Source: Gemmatimonadota bacterium (GTDB lineage Bacteria > Gemmatimonadota > Gemmatimonadetes > Gemmatimonadales > GWC2-71-9). Taken from it: DNA of 5,249 nt. The notes beneath the pieces were generated by a model that saw only the letters and a list, made by a program, of their open reading frames with translations, made no database searches and was not told where the DNA came from. The translations under genes were made by a program, and so were the position numbers. Positions 1-5,249 of this stretch are shown piece by piece; the stretch's first letter is position 1; the number at the start of each line of letters is the position of its first letter. The stretch lies in the NCBI GenBank assembly GCA_016880225.1, contig JAEHDT010000259.1:1-5249 (forward strand). Direction: 5' to 3'.

Positions 1-128
1 CGACGCCGGCGCAGGCGGCTGCGGGTCTCGCCCGCGCGGCCGGTGGCTTGCCGCCGGGCCGCCCCGCGAGCGGGGTCCCACCCGGGCAGACGAACCCGCA
101 CCGGCCGCCGAACCCGCACAAGCCCTGA
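1..128 (+). CDS. Possible 3' end of an upstream gene, Pro/His/Arg-rich C-terminal tail (partial)
   Basis: Reading from base 3, a frame stays open for 41 codons and ends at TGA 126-128. About 37 of the 41 codons end in G or C, clearly better than the other two forward frames here, so this is the most likely coding frame. The peptide begins TPAQAAAGLARAAGG and becomes a low-complexity basic, proline-rich tail ending in NPHRPPNPHKP. A short tandem element, the 11-base direct repeat at 91-101 and 109-119 (period 18, six codons), encodes the two NPH units. No domain can be recognised: tails like this occur at the disordered ends of many nucleic-acid-binding or envelope proteins, so no function is proposed. 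The gene body lies to the left of the window. The alternative is that this stretch is non-coding GC-rich DNA. Confidence 0.4.
   Translation, partial: TPAQAAAGLARAAGGLPPGRPASGVPPGQTNPHRPPNPHKP
91..119 (+). repeat. Short direct repeat, 11-base units at 18-base spacing
   Basis: CGAACCCGCAC occurs at 91-101 and again at 109-119. The spacing is a multiple of three, and in the proposed reading frame both copies give the residues Asn-Pro-His. It is most simply a small in-frame duplication in a low-complexity protein tail, not a regulatory element. Confidence 0.5.
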
Positions 129-194
129 AAACGCGCAGGCAACGTCCTGGCCCTCGCGGCAGCAGCCTGCCCGACGCTTCATCACTCGTGATAC

Positions 195-200
195 GGGGAG
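195..200 (+). promoter_or_regulatory. Ribosome binding site of the DUF4382-like lipoprotein gene
   Basis: GGGGAG lies nine bases before the ATG at 210 and is a good anti-16S match (core GGAG) at usable spacing. It supports the ATG at 210 as the true start. It is the clearest Shine-Dalgarno sequence in the window; the metE start lacks one. The 5-base inverted repeat just upstream (ATCAC at 181-185, GTGAT at 188-192) could be a weak operator or may be chance. I could not find a convincing -10/-35 pair in 129-194. Confidence 0.55.
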
Positions 201-209
201 TACTCAGCG

Positions 210-791
210 ATGCACAGCTCTAGCAGATCTCTGCTCGGCGGTGTCGCCCTGTGGGCGATCGCCGCGTGTAGCGGCGCCAACGATCCCGGTATGGGGCAGT
301 TGAGCGTTTCTCTCAGCGACGCGCCGCTCGCCTCGGTGGCGAGCGCCACCGTTCACATCTCCCAGGTCTATCTCGTCGGCGGTGAAGGTGAGAGCCACCG
401 CTTCGTCATCAGCGACACGCCGCAGGATTACGACCTGCTCACGCTGCAGAACGGTGTGACCGCCCTGCTCGGGACCGCCTCGATCCCGGTCGGTGACTAC
501 GCCCAGCTGCGCCTCGTCGTGGCTGAGGCGACGGTGACCCTCCCCGCCGGAATGACGTTCAGCGACGGCTCCACCTCGCAGACGTTGAAGGTGCCGAGCG
601 GGATGCAGACGGGGATCAAGGTGAATTTCGGGGGTCCGCTGCACATAGATCCCGGTCAGACGAGCGTGGTGGTGGATTTCGACGTGTCCCGTAACTTCGT
701 TCTTACGGGCGACCCGTCGCACCCCGACCGCGCGCTGTTCACCCCGCTGCTGCAGGGAAGCGTAACGACGTCCACGACCCAGACCATGTGA
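210..791 (+). CDS. DUF4382-domain secreted lipoprotein
   Basis: This is a small envelope lipoprotein of 193 residues. Residues 1-20 form a lipoprotein signal: Arg6, a hydrophobic stretch LLGGVALWAIAA, and a lipobox I-A-A-C with the lipidated Cys at 20. The mature protein should therefore be anchored in a membrane facing the periplasm or outside. From about residue 29 the sequence follows the DUF4382 pattern: an opening strand GQLSVSLSDAP (29-39), VHISQVYL (48-55), YDLLTLQNGVTALLG (74-88) followed by IPVGDYAQLRLVV (92-104), LKVPSGMQTGIKV (126-138), and VVVDFDVSRNFV (153-164). This is a beta-sandwich-type fold with no catalytic motif; the family's role is unknown, with adhesion or surface display only guessed. 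Length is typical for a single-domain member. The Thr/Ser-rich end (TTSTTQTM) is probably flexible. The start at 210 is supported by GGGGAG upstream and by the signal peptide beginning directly after it. A strong hairpin follows the stop, so it is probably a separate transcript from metE. Family assignment is from motif memory, not a search. Confidence 0.85.
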   Translation: MHSSSRSLLGGVALWAIAACSGANDPGMGQLSVSLSDAPLASVASATVHISQVYLVGGEGESHRFVISDTPQDYDLLTLQNGVTALLGTASIPVGDYAQLRLVVAEATVTLPAGMTFSDGSTSQTLKVPSGMQTGIKVNFGGPLHIDPGQTSVVVDFDVSRNFVLTGDPSHPDRALFTPLLQGSVTTSTTQTM

Positions 792-793
792 AC

Positions 794-817
794 AGCCGCC
801 CCCCTCGGGGGGCGGCT
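794..817 (+). terminator. Strong GC hairpin just after the lipoprotein gene, possible terminator without T-tract
   Basis: The left arm AGCCGCCCCCC (794-804) is the exact reverse complement of 807-817. Allowing a four-base loop CTCG (804-807), the stem has 10 perfect pairs, almost all G-C. It begins three bases after the TGA at 789-791, where an intrinsic terminator is expected. The bases after it (CCCGCGAGCG) contain no T-run, so it is not a classical Rho-independent terminator. In GC-rich bacteria such hairpins may still end transcription, or may protect the mRNA 3' end from exonucleases. Confidence 0.6.
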
Positions 818-905
818 CCCGCGAGCGCCGGGTTCAGGCATATCGACCCGGCGCCGCCCCTGCCCCGCTCCCTACCCGTCTCTCCCGACGTAGATTCCAC
901 ATCCT
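818..905 (+). promoter_or_regulatory. Spacer before metE, presumed promoter region; possible -10 at 891-896
   Basis: This 88-base stretch between the hairpin and the metE ATG must hold the operon promoter if the hairpin terminates. The only plausible hexamer is TAGATT at 891-896, matching four of six bases of TATAAT. It lies 9 bases before the ATG, so a start of transcription at or just before 906 would give a leaderless mRNA. At the expected -35 position (about 868-873) the sequence is CTCCCT, not a sigma-70 match. No Shine-Dalgarno run precedes the ATG: the 10 bases upstream are TCCACATCCT. I see no B12 or SAM riboswitch core elements, and the space is too short for a full cobalamin riboswitch. 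Confidence 0.25.
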
Positions 906-3227
906 ATGCCCATCTCTCACAACCTCGGCTTCCCGCCCCTCGGCGTCGCGCGCGAGCTGAAGCGCGCCACCGAAGGCTATTGGAGCGGCAAGGTCTCCCT
1001 CCCGGATCTTCTCAAGACCGGCGCCGAGCTGCGCGAGCGCCACTGGCGGCTGCAGCGGGACGCGGGGATCGACCTCATTCCGTCGAACGACTTCTCGTAC
1101 TACGACCGCATGCTGGACATGTGCGCGCTCCTCGGCGCCGTGCCCAAGCGCTACGGCTGGTCGGGCGGCCCGGTGGACCTGGACACGTACTTCGCCATGG
1201 CGCGCGGCGTGCAATCGGGCGGGCGCGACCTGACCGCGATGGAGATGACGAAGTGGTTCGACACCAACTACCACTACATCGTCCCGGAGTTCGAGCCCGC
1301 CCAGGCGTTCCGGCTGTCGTCCACCAAGCCCGTGGACGAGTTCCAGGAAGCCAAGGCCCTTGGGATCGAGACGAAGCCGGTGTTGATCGGTCCGGTGACG
1401 TTTCTGCTGCTGGGCAAGGCACGTACGGCGCGGTTCGACCGGCTGACGTTGCTCGACGCGCTGCTGCCGGTGTACGCGGACGTGCTGGGGCGCCTCGCGA
1501 CGGCGGGGACGACGTGGGTTCAGCTCGACGAGCCGTGTCTCGCGCTCGATCGCACCCCCGCGGAGCGCGCCGCGTTCGTGCGCGCCTATCGTTTCCTCGC
1601 GGAGCGGGCGCCCAAGGTCAAGCTGCTCGTGGCGACCTATTTCGCGGCGCTCGATGACAACCTGGCGACGGCGCTCGAGCTGCCGGTGGCGGGGCTGCAC
1701 GTCGACGCGGTACGGGCGGCCGCGGCCGGCCGGCTCGACGCCCTACTCCAGGGGTGGCCGGCGGGAGGCGGGCGCGAGGGCAAGGTGCTGTCGCTCGGCG
1801 TGATCGACGGCCGGAACATCTGGAAGGAGGATTTAGGGGTCGCGCTGCGCCAGCTCGAAGACGGGCTGGAGCGGGCCGGCGCGGCCCAGCTGTGGGTGGC
1901 GCCCTCGTGCTCCCTCCTGCACGTGCCGATCGACCTCGACCGCGAGCAGCGACTCGACAGCGAACTCAAGGGCTGGCTGGCGTTCGCGAAACAGAAGCTC
2001 GTCGAGGTCGCGACCCTCACGCGGGGCCTGCGCGACGGGCGGGAGAGCGTGGCGGCGCAGCTGGAAGCGAACGCCCGCGCGCTCGCGGGGCGGCGCATCT
2101 CCCGCCGCATCCACAACCCCGCGGTGAAGCAGCGCGCGCGGGGCGTGACCGAGCACGACATGCGTCGCACATCGCCGCACGCGGAGCGGCGCAAGAAGCA
2201 ACTGCGGCTGCCGCTCTTTCCCACGACGACCATCGGGTCGTTTCCGCAGACCGCAGAGGTGCGGGCCGCGCGCAAGAAGCTGCACGACGGCAAGCTCACG
2301 CCTGCGGAGTACGACGCGTTCATCGCCGAGCAGATCACGCGTACCCTCAAGCTGCAGGAAGAGCTGGGGCTCGACGTGCTGGTGCACGGCGAGTTCGAGC
2401 GCAACGACATGGTGGAGTACTTCGGCGAGCAGCTGGACGGGTTCGCGTTCACGGAGCACGGCTGGGTCCAGTCGTACGGCAGCCGGTACGTGAAGCCGCC
2501 GATCATCTACGGGGACGTATCCCGTCCCAGGGCGATGACCGTGCGCTGGAGCACGTTCGCGCAGTCGAAGACCGCGCGTCCGGTGAAGGGAATGCTGACC
2601 GGTCCGGTGACCATCCTGCAGTGGTCCTTCGTGCGCGACGACCAGCCGCGCGCCGAGACCGCGAAGCAGCTCGCCCTAGCGATCCGAGATGAGGTGAAGG
2701 ACCTCGAGGCCGCGGGGATCCGCGTCATCCAGATCGACGAGCCGGCGCTGCGCGAAGGCCTGCCCCTGCGGCGCGCCGAGTGGCCAGCCTATCTCGAGTG
2801 GGCGGTGAACGCGTTCCGGCTCGCGACCGCGGGCGTGTCGGAGGCCACCCAGATTCACACGCACATGTGCTACAGCGAGTTCAACGACGTCATCCGGGTA
2901 ATCGAGAAGATGGACGCCGACGTCATCTCGATCGAGAACGCGCGCTCGGGATCGGAGCTGCTGGAGGCGTTCAAGGAGTACCGCTACCCCAACGAGATCG
3001 GGCCCGGGGTGTACGACATCCACTCGCCCCGCGTGCCTAGCACCGCCGAGATTGTGCAGGCCCTGAAGCGGATGCAGGAGGTGCTCAGTGACCGGCAGAT
3101 CTGGGTGAACCCCGATTGCGGACTCAAGACCCGCGGCTGGGAGGAGACGTTGCCGTCACTGCGCAATCTGGTGCAGGCGGCCCGTCAGCTGCGGCCCGTG
3201 CGGGCGCCCACGGGGGCGACGAGTTAG
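906..3227 (+). CDS. metE: Cobalamin-independent methionine synthase (5-methyltetrahydropteroyltriglutamate-homocysteine S-methyltransferase)
   Basis: This cytosolic enzyme transfers the methyl group of 5-methyltetrahydropteroyl-triglutamate directly to homocysteine, the last step of methionine synthesis, without vitamin B12. At 773 residues it is full length (E. coli MetE has 753). The N-terminal barrel carries RELK at 16-19 and Lys116, the folate-binding positions of E. coli (16-19 and 117). The C-terminal catalytic barrel has IGS 443-445, Glu496, Trp573, Asp611 and Glu617, all at the E. coli positions plus 12. The zinc ligands are His653, Cys655, Glu677 and Cys738 (E. coli 641, 643, 665, 726), and the catalytic acid is His706 (E. 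coli 694). No key residue is missing. About 13 net extra residues lie between the two barrels' landmark sites, and the C-terminal tail is about 8 longer. The ATG at 906 is fixed: an in-frame TAG sits at 891-893 and RELK falls at exactly the E. coli position. It is first gene of a three-gene operon. Confidence 0.98.
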   Translation: MPISHNLGFPPLGVARELKRATEGYWSGKVSLPDLLKTGAELRERHWRLQRDAGIDLIPSNDFSYYDRMLDMCALLGAVPKRYGWSGGPVDLDTYFAMARGVQSGGRDLTAMEMTKWFDTNYHYIVPEFEPAQAFRLSSTKPVDEFQEAKALGIETKPVLIGPVTFLLLGKARTARFDRLTLLDALLPVYADVLGRLATAGTTWVQLDEPCLALDRTPAERAAFVRAYRFLAERAPKVKLLVATYFAALDDNLATALELPVAGLHVDAVRAAAAGRLDALLQGWPAGGGREGKVLSLGVIDGRNIWKEDLGVALRQLEDGLERAGAAQLWVAPSCSLLHVPIDLDREQRLDSELKGWLAFAKQKLVEVATLTRGLRDGRESVAAQLEANARALAGRRISRRIHNPAVKQRARGVTEHDMRRTSPHAERRKKQLRLPLFPTTTIGSFPQTAEVRAARKKLHDGKLTPAEYDAFIAEQITRTLKLQEELGLDVLVHGEFERNDMVEYFGEQLDGFAFTEHGWVQSYGSRYVKPPIIYGDVSRPRAMTVRWSTFAQSKTARPVKGMLTGPVTILQWSFVRDDQPRAETAKQLALAIRDEVKDLEAAGIRVIQIDEPALREGLPLRRAEWPAYLEWAVNAFRLATAGVSEATQIHTHMCYSEFNDVIRVIEKMDADVISIENARSGSELLEAFKEYRYPNEIGPGVYDIHSPRVPSTAEIVQALKRMQEVLSDRQIWVNPDCGLKTRGWEETLPSLRNLVQAARQLRPVRAPTGATS

Positions 3228-3237
3228 GTTTCCGCTC

Positions 3238-3849
3238 ATGAGCCCCGCCGACGTCCGTATCACCGCCGAGCCGATCGACAACGGCCGCTGCAAGTTCGTG
3301 GTGAGCGAGCCGCTGCACTCCGGTGGGGTGCGCCGCTTCGCCTCGGCTGCGGAGGCGCAGGGCTCACCGCTCGCGGAGGCGATCTTCGCGATCCCCGATG
3401 CCGGCATCGCCGAGGTGATCGTGTCGGGGAATCTGGTCACGGTGGTGAAGAGCGGCACGGCGGCGTGGCCGGTGGTCGGGAAGGCTGTGGGCCAGGCGAT
3501 TCGCGCGGCGCTGGCGGGAGGGCAGCCGGCGGTGGCGCCCAAGCCGGCCGCCGCGGGAAACGCGAGCGACGACGACACGCTGTACGAGCGCGTGGCGGAT
3601 CTATTCGAGCACGACGTGAACCCGATGGTCGCCCGGCACGGCGGCCGCGTCGAGCTGATCGACGTGCAGGACGCCGTCGTAATGGTCCGGATGGCGGGCG
3701 GCTGCCAGGGCTGCGGCATGGCGGACGTAACCCTGCGTCAGGGCATCGAGGCGATGCTGCAGCAGCACGTGCCGGAGGTGAAAGGCGTCGTCGACATCAC
3801 CGATCACACCGCGGGCTCGAACCCCTACTTCGCCGCCGCCAAGAAGTAG
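3238..3849 (+). CDS. Nfu-type Fe-S cluster scaffold/carrier protein (Nfu_N + NifU C-terminal domains)
   Basis: This 203-residue cytosolic protein probably carries a [4Fe-4S] cluster, bridged between two subunits, and hands it to client enzymes. The N-terminal domain, about residues 6-91, fits Nfu_N: an opening strand with CKFVVSEPL, then SPLAEAIFAIPDAGIAEV, GNLVTVVK and Trp77. An Ala/Pro/Gly linker follows at about 92-110. The second domain, about 114-190, is the NifU C-terminal (NifU-like) domain with RVADLFEHDVNPMVARHGG, the cluster-binding motif C156-Q-G-C159, and a last stretch VPEVKGVVDITDH. Both cysteines are present, so it should be functional. The order Nfu_N then CxxC domain matches mitochondrial NFU1 and its bacterial relatives rather than E. 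coli NfuA, whose N-terminal half is a degenerate A-type carrier. The start ATG lies 10 bases after the metE stop with only a weak Shine-Dalgarno (TAGG, 3225-3228, overlapping that stop), suggesting coupling to metE translation. I leave the symbol blank because nfuA and nfu naming is inconsistent for this architecture. Confidence 0.93.
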   Translation: MSPADVRITAEPIDNGRCKFVVSEPLHSGGVRRFASAAEAQGSPLAEAIFAIPDAGIAEVIVSGNLVTVVKSGTAAWPVVGKAVGQAIRAALAGGQPAVAPKPAAAGNASDDDTLYERVADLFEHDVNPMVARHGGRVELIDVQDAVVMVRMAGGCQGCGMADVTLRQGIEAMLQQHVPEVKGVVDITDHTAGSNPYFAAAKK

Positions 3850-3851
3850 GC

Positions 3852-5096
3852 GTGCGGCTGCTGCTGCTCCTTCCCACAGCCACGTACCGCGCGGCCGCGT
3901 TCGTCGAAGCGGCGCGCCGCCTGGGGGTCGACCTGACCGTCGCCTCGGAGCAGCCGAGTGCGTTTCAGGACGCGAACCCCGCCGGACTCGTCACCCTCGA
4001 TCTGTCGCACCCCGATCACGCCGCCCGGCAGGCACATGCGTTCGCGCGGGCGCAGCGGGCGCAGCAGCTGCACGGCGTGGTGGGCGTTGACGACGACACG
4101 GCCGTGGCGGCGGCGGCGATCGCCGCCGAGCTTGGCTTGCTCGGGAACCCGGTCGCCGCGGCGCGTGCGGCGCGCGGCAAACACGAGCAGCGCACCATCC
4201 TCGCCGCCGCCGGCGTTCCCGTGCCGCGCTTCACTCTGCACCGGCTGGACGAGGACCCGCACCTTATCGCGGCGCGGGCTCCGTTTCCGTGTGTGGTGAA
4301 GCCGCTCCGGCTCTCCGCCAGCCGCGGCGTGATCCGGGCCGACACGCCGGCGCAATTCGTAAGGGCGTTCGAGCGGCTGCGCCGGATCCTGTCGGAGCCC
4401 GAGGCGGCTGCGTGCGGCGAGCCCGCGCGGCACGCGCTGGTGGAGGAGTACGTCTCCGGGAGCGAGTACGCGCTCGAGGGCCTGCTCGTGGCCGGCGAGC
4501 TGCGGGTGCTCGCGCTGTTCGACAAGCCCGATCCGCTCGAGGGTCCCTATTTCGAGGAGACGATCTACGTCACGCCATCGCGCCTGGCCGGGAGCGCTCA
4601 GGCGCAGATCGCGGCGTGCGCGCAGCGTGCGGCGACCGCGCTCGGCCTCACGGAGGGGCCGGTGCACGCCGAGCTGCGCTACAACGAGCGGGGCCCGTGG
4701 TTGATCGAGCTGGCCGCACGGCCGATCGGGGGGCGGTGCAGCTCTGCCCTGCGATTCGAGCCGGGGTCGGTCTCCCTCGAGGAGCTGGTACTGCGGCACG
4801 CGCTGCAGATGGAGCTACCGTCCCTGGAGCGGGAGCGGCGGGCGGCGGGGGTGATGATGATCCCGGTGTCGCGAGCGGGAATGCTACGGGAGGTGCGCGG
4901 CGTCGAGGCGGCGCGCGTGGTGCCGCTGGTGGAGGGCGTCGAGATCACGGCGTACCCCGGGCAGGTGCTCGTGCCGTGGCCCGAGGGATCGCGCTACCCC
5001 GGTTTCATCTTCGCGCGGGGCGATACCGTGGAAGGGGTGGAGACGGCGCTCCGTGCCGCGCATCGCCACCTCGAGTTCGTCGTCGACGCCGACTAG
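3852..5096 (+). CDS. ATP-grasp carboxylate-amine ligase of unknown substrate
   Basis: This 414-residue cytosolic enzyme should activate a carboxylate as an acyl phosphate with ATP and join it to an amine or other nucleophile; the substrate cannot be read from sequence. Residues 1-105 form a Rossmann-like pre-ATP domain (MRLLLLLPTATY, then GVDLTVASEQ and GVVGVDDDTAV). Residues from about 106 to 320 are the ATP-grasp domain: Lys110, GVPVPRF, the ATP-binding VVKPLRLSASRGV with Lys150, the adenine hinge EEYVSGSEY (198-206), and the metal-binding acids Glu274 (VHAELR) and Glu286 in IELAARPIGG. Residues about 325-414 look like the C-terminal domain of the L-amino-acid ligase group. The GTG start is chosen because beta-strand 1 begins there and the preceding codons read through the nfu gene in another frame. 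It starts 2 bases after the nfu stop, without a clear ribosome binding site, so translational coupling is likely. It could be a dipeptide ligase, a tailoring ligase or a PurK/CarB-like metabolic enzyme. Confidence 0.9.
   Translation: MRLLLLLPTATYRAAAFVEAARRLGVDLTVASEQPSAFQDANPAGLVTLDLSHPDHAARQAHAFARAQRAQQLHGVVGVDDDTAVAAAAIAAELGLLGNPVAAARAARGKHEQRTILAAAGVPVPRFTLHRLDEDPHLIAARAPFPCVVKPLRLSASRGVIRADTPAQFVRAFERLRRILSEPEAAACGEPARHALVEEYVSGSEYALEGLLVAGELRVLALFDKPDPLEGPYFEETIYVTPSRLAGSAQAQIAACAQRAATALGLTEGPVHAELRYNERGPWLIELAARPIGGRCSSALRFEPGSVSLEELVLRHALQMELPSLERERRAAGVMMIPVSRAGMLREVRGVEAARVVPLVEGVEITAYPGQVLVPWPEGSRYPGFIFARGDTVEGVETALRAAHRHLEFVVDAD
5093..5096. other. Overlapping convergent stop codons in the palindrome CTAG
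   Basis: The forward ATP-grasp gene stops with TAG at 5094-5096 and the reverse-strand gene stops with TAG read from 5095 to 5093. The two genes therefore share two base pairs, and there is no room for a terminator hairpin between them. Each transcript must run into the 3' end of the other unless terminated inside the opposite gene. Confidence 0.65.
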
Positions 5097-5249
5097 GCGG
5101 CGGTCGCCACACACTCGAGCCAGTTGCGCGGCACCTTGCGCACGCCGGTCTCGTCCATGGCCCGCTGCAGTCCTTGCTCGAGCGCGGCGGACCCTTCCTC
5201 CAGCGGCACGCCGGGCAGCGCACCCTCGATGAACAGCGAGAACCGGCCG
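5093..5249 (-). CDS. 3' end of a reverse-strand gene (51 C-terminal residues), possibly M16-peptidase-like
   Basis: On the reverse strand, a frame open from the window edge gives 51 residues followed by TAG. About 46 of 51 codons end in G or C, and the peptide (GRFSLFIEGALPGVPLEEGS, then AALEQGLQRAMDETGVRKVP, ending NWLECVATAA) has mixed amphipathic composition like real protein, unlike the competing frames. The passage with a beta-strand, PGVPLEE and then an AL..GL..A helix recalls a strand-helix unit in zinc peptidases of the M16 (insulinase) family, where a phrase like PGVPLEEVEAA is common. In those proteins more sequence normally follows, so here it would have to be a truncated or atypical end. 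I hold this family guess loosely. The gene starts beyond position 5249 and converges on the metE operon, so it is independently transcribed. Confidence 0.6.
   Translation of the reverse strand, partial: GRFSLFIEGALPGVPLEEGSAALEQGLQRAMDETGVRKVPRNWLECVATAA

Noticed and set aside
62..75. Hairpin CCCCGC-GA-GCGGGG as a terminator
   Set aside because: It lies inside the probable coding frame ending at 128, has a short stem of about five usable pairs, and has no T-tract. GC-rich DNA makes many such stems by chance.
43..303. 86-codon forward frame crossing into the lipoprotein gene
   Set aside because: The product is Arg/Thr/Ser-rich with no family features, and it overlaps the better-supported lipoprotein frame and its ribosome binding site.
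792..905. B12 or SAM riboswitch before metE
   Set aside because: metE is a common target, but the space is only 114 bases, part of it is taken by the 794-817 hairpin, and I see no conserved B12-box or SAM-I core sequence.
788..1657. 289-codon forward frame overlapping metE
   Set aside because: It is the +1/+2 shadow of metE, dominated by Arg, Ala, Gly and Pro, and has no family signature. Its ATG at 788 does not have a better ribosome binding site.
834..1700. 288-codon open frame on the reverse strand inside metE
   Set aside because: It is antisense to a certain gene with all catalytic residues conserved. Its product is rich in Arg, His, Glu and Gln, as expected from reading GC-rich codons backwards, and no domain is visible.
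1637..2506. 289-codon reverse open frame in metE, plus another of 208 codons at 1833-2459
   Set aside because: Both are antisense shadows with Ser/Arg-rich or His/Arg-rich low-complexity products and no recognisable motif.
3465..3851. Upstream extension of the ATP-grasp reading frame to an ATG at 3465
   Set aside because: The added 129 residues are Arg/Gly/Ala-rich and lie in another frame of the nfu gene, which has a clear CxxC domain there. The enzyme's first beta-strand starts at the GTG at 3852.
3825..4799. 324-codon reverse open frame under the ATP-grasp gene
   Set aside because: The forward frame has clear ATP-grasp motifs. The reverse product is Arg/Gln/His-rich and typical of GC-rich shadows.

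Overview
The window is about 70% G+C by eye. Real genes put G or C at nearly every third codon position, which leaves long spurious open frames on both strands. The mix of a DUF4382-type lipoprotein, a cobalamin-independent methionine synthase, a two-domain Nfu protein and a CarB/PurK-like ATP-grasp enzyme, with many GTG/GCG/CGC codons, fits a high-GC soil or sediment bacterium. Gemmatimonadota is my best guess. That is inference from gene content and composition; there is no rRNA or marker tree here.

Layout. Positions 1-128 probably hold the last 41 codons of a forward gene with a Pro/His/Arg-rich tail. A short spacer with a good ribosome binding site leads to a small secreted lipoprotein gene (210-791, DUF4382-like). 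Three bases after its stop is a very strong GC hairpin (794-817) with no T-tract. A 114-base spacer (792-905) follows, and then a compact forward operon: metE (906-3227), an Nfu-type Fe-S scaffold/carrier gene (3238-3849, 10 bases later), and an ATP-grasp ligase gene starting with GTG (3852-5096, 2 bases later). A reverse-strand gene enters from the right edge and ends at 5093. Its stop overlaps the stop of the ATP-grasp gene in the palindrome CTAG.

How they fit together. MetE makes methionine from homocysteine and 5-methyltetrahydrofolate with a zinc site. Every ligand and substrate residue I could place from the E. coli enzyme is present. Nfu proteins deliver Fe-S clusters to client apoproteins. 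The ATP-grasp protein belongs to the carboxylate-amine ligase superfamily and has no substrate that can be read from sequence. The close spacing says the three are co-transcribed and probably translationally coupled, but not that they share one pathway.

Most of the window is well-understood core metabolism. I found no CRISPR array, tRNA, rRNA, insertion sequence, integration site or phage gene. The parts worth a second look are the orphan ATP-grasp enzyme and its unexplained link to metE and nfu, the apparently leaderless or Shine-Dalgarno-free metE start, and the shared-stop convergent junction at 5093-5096.
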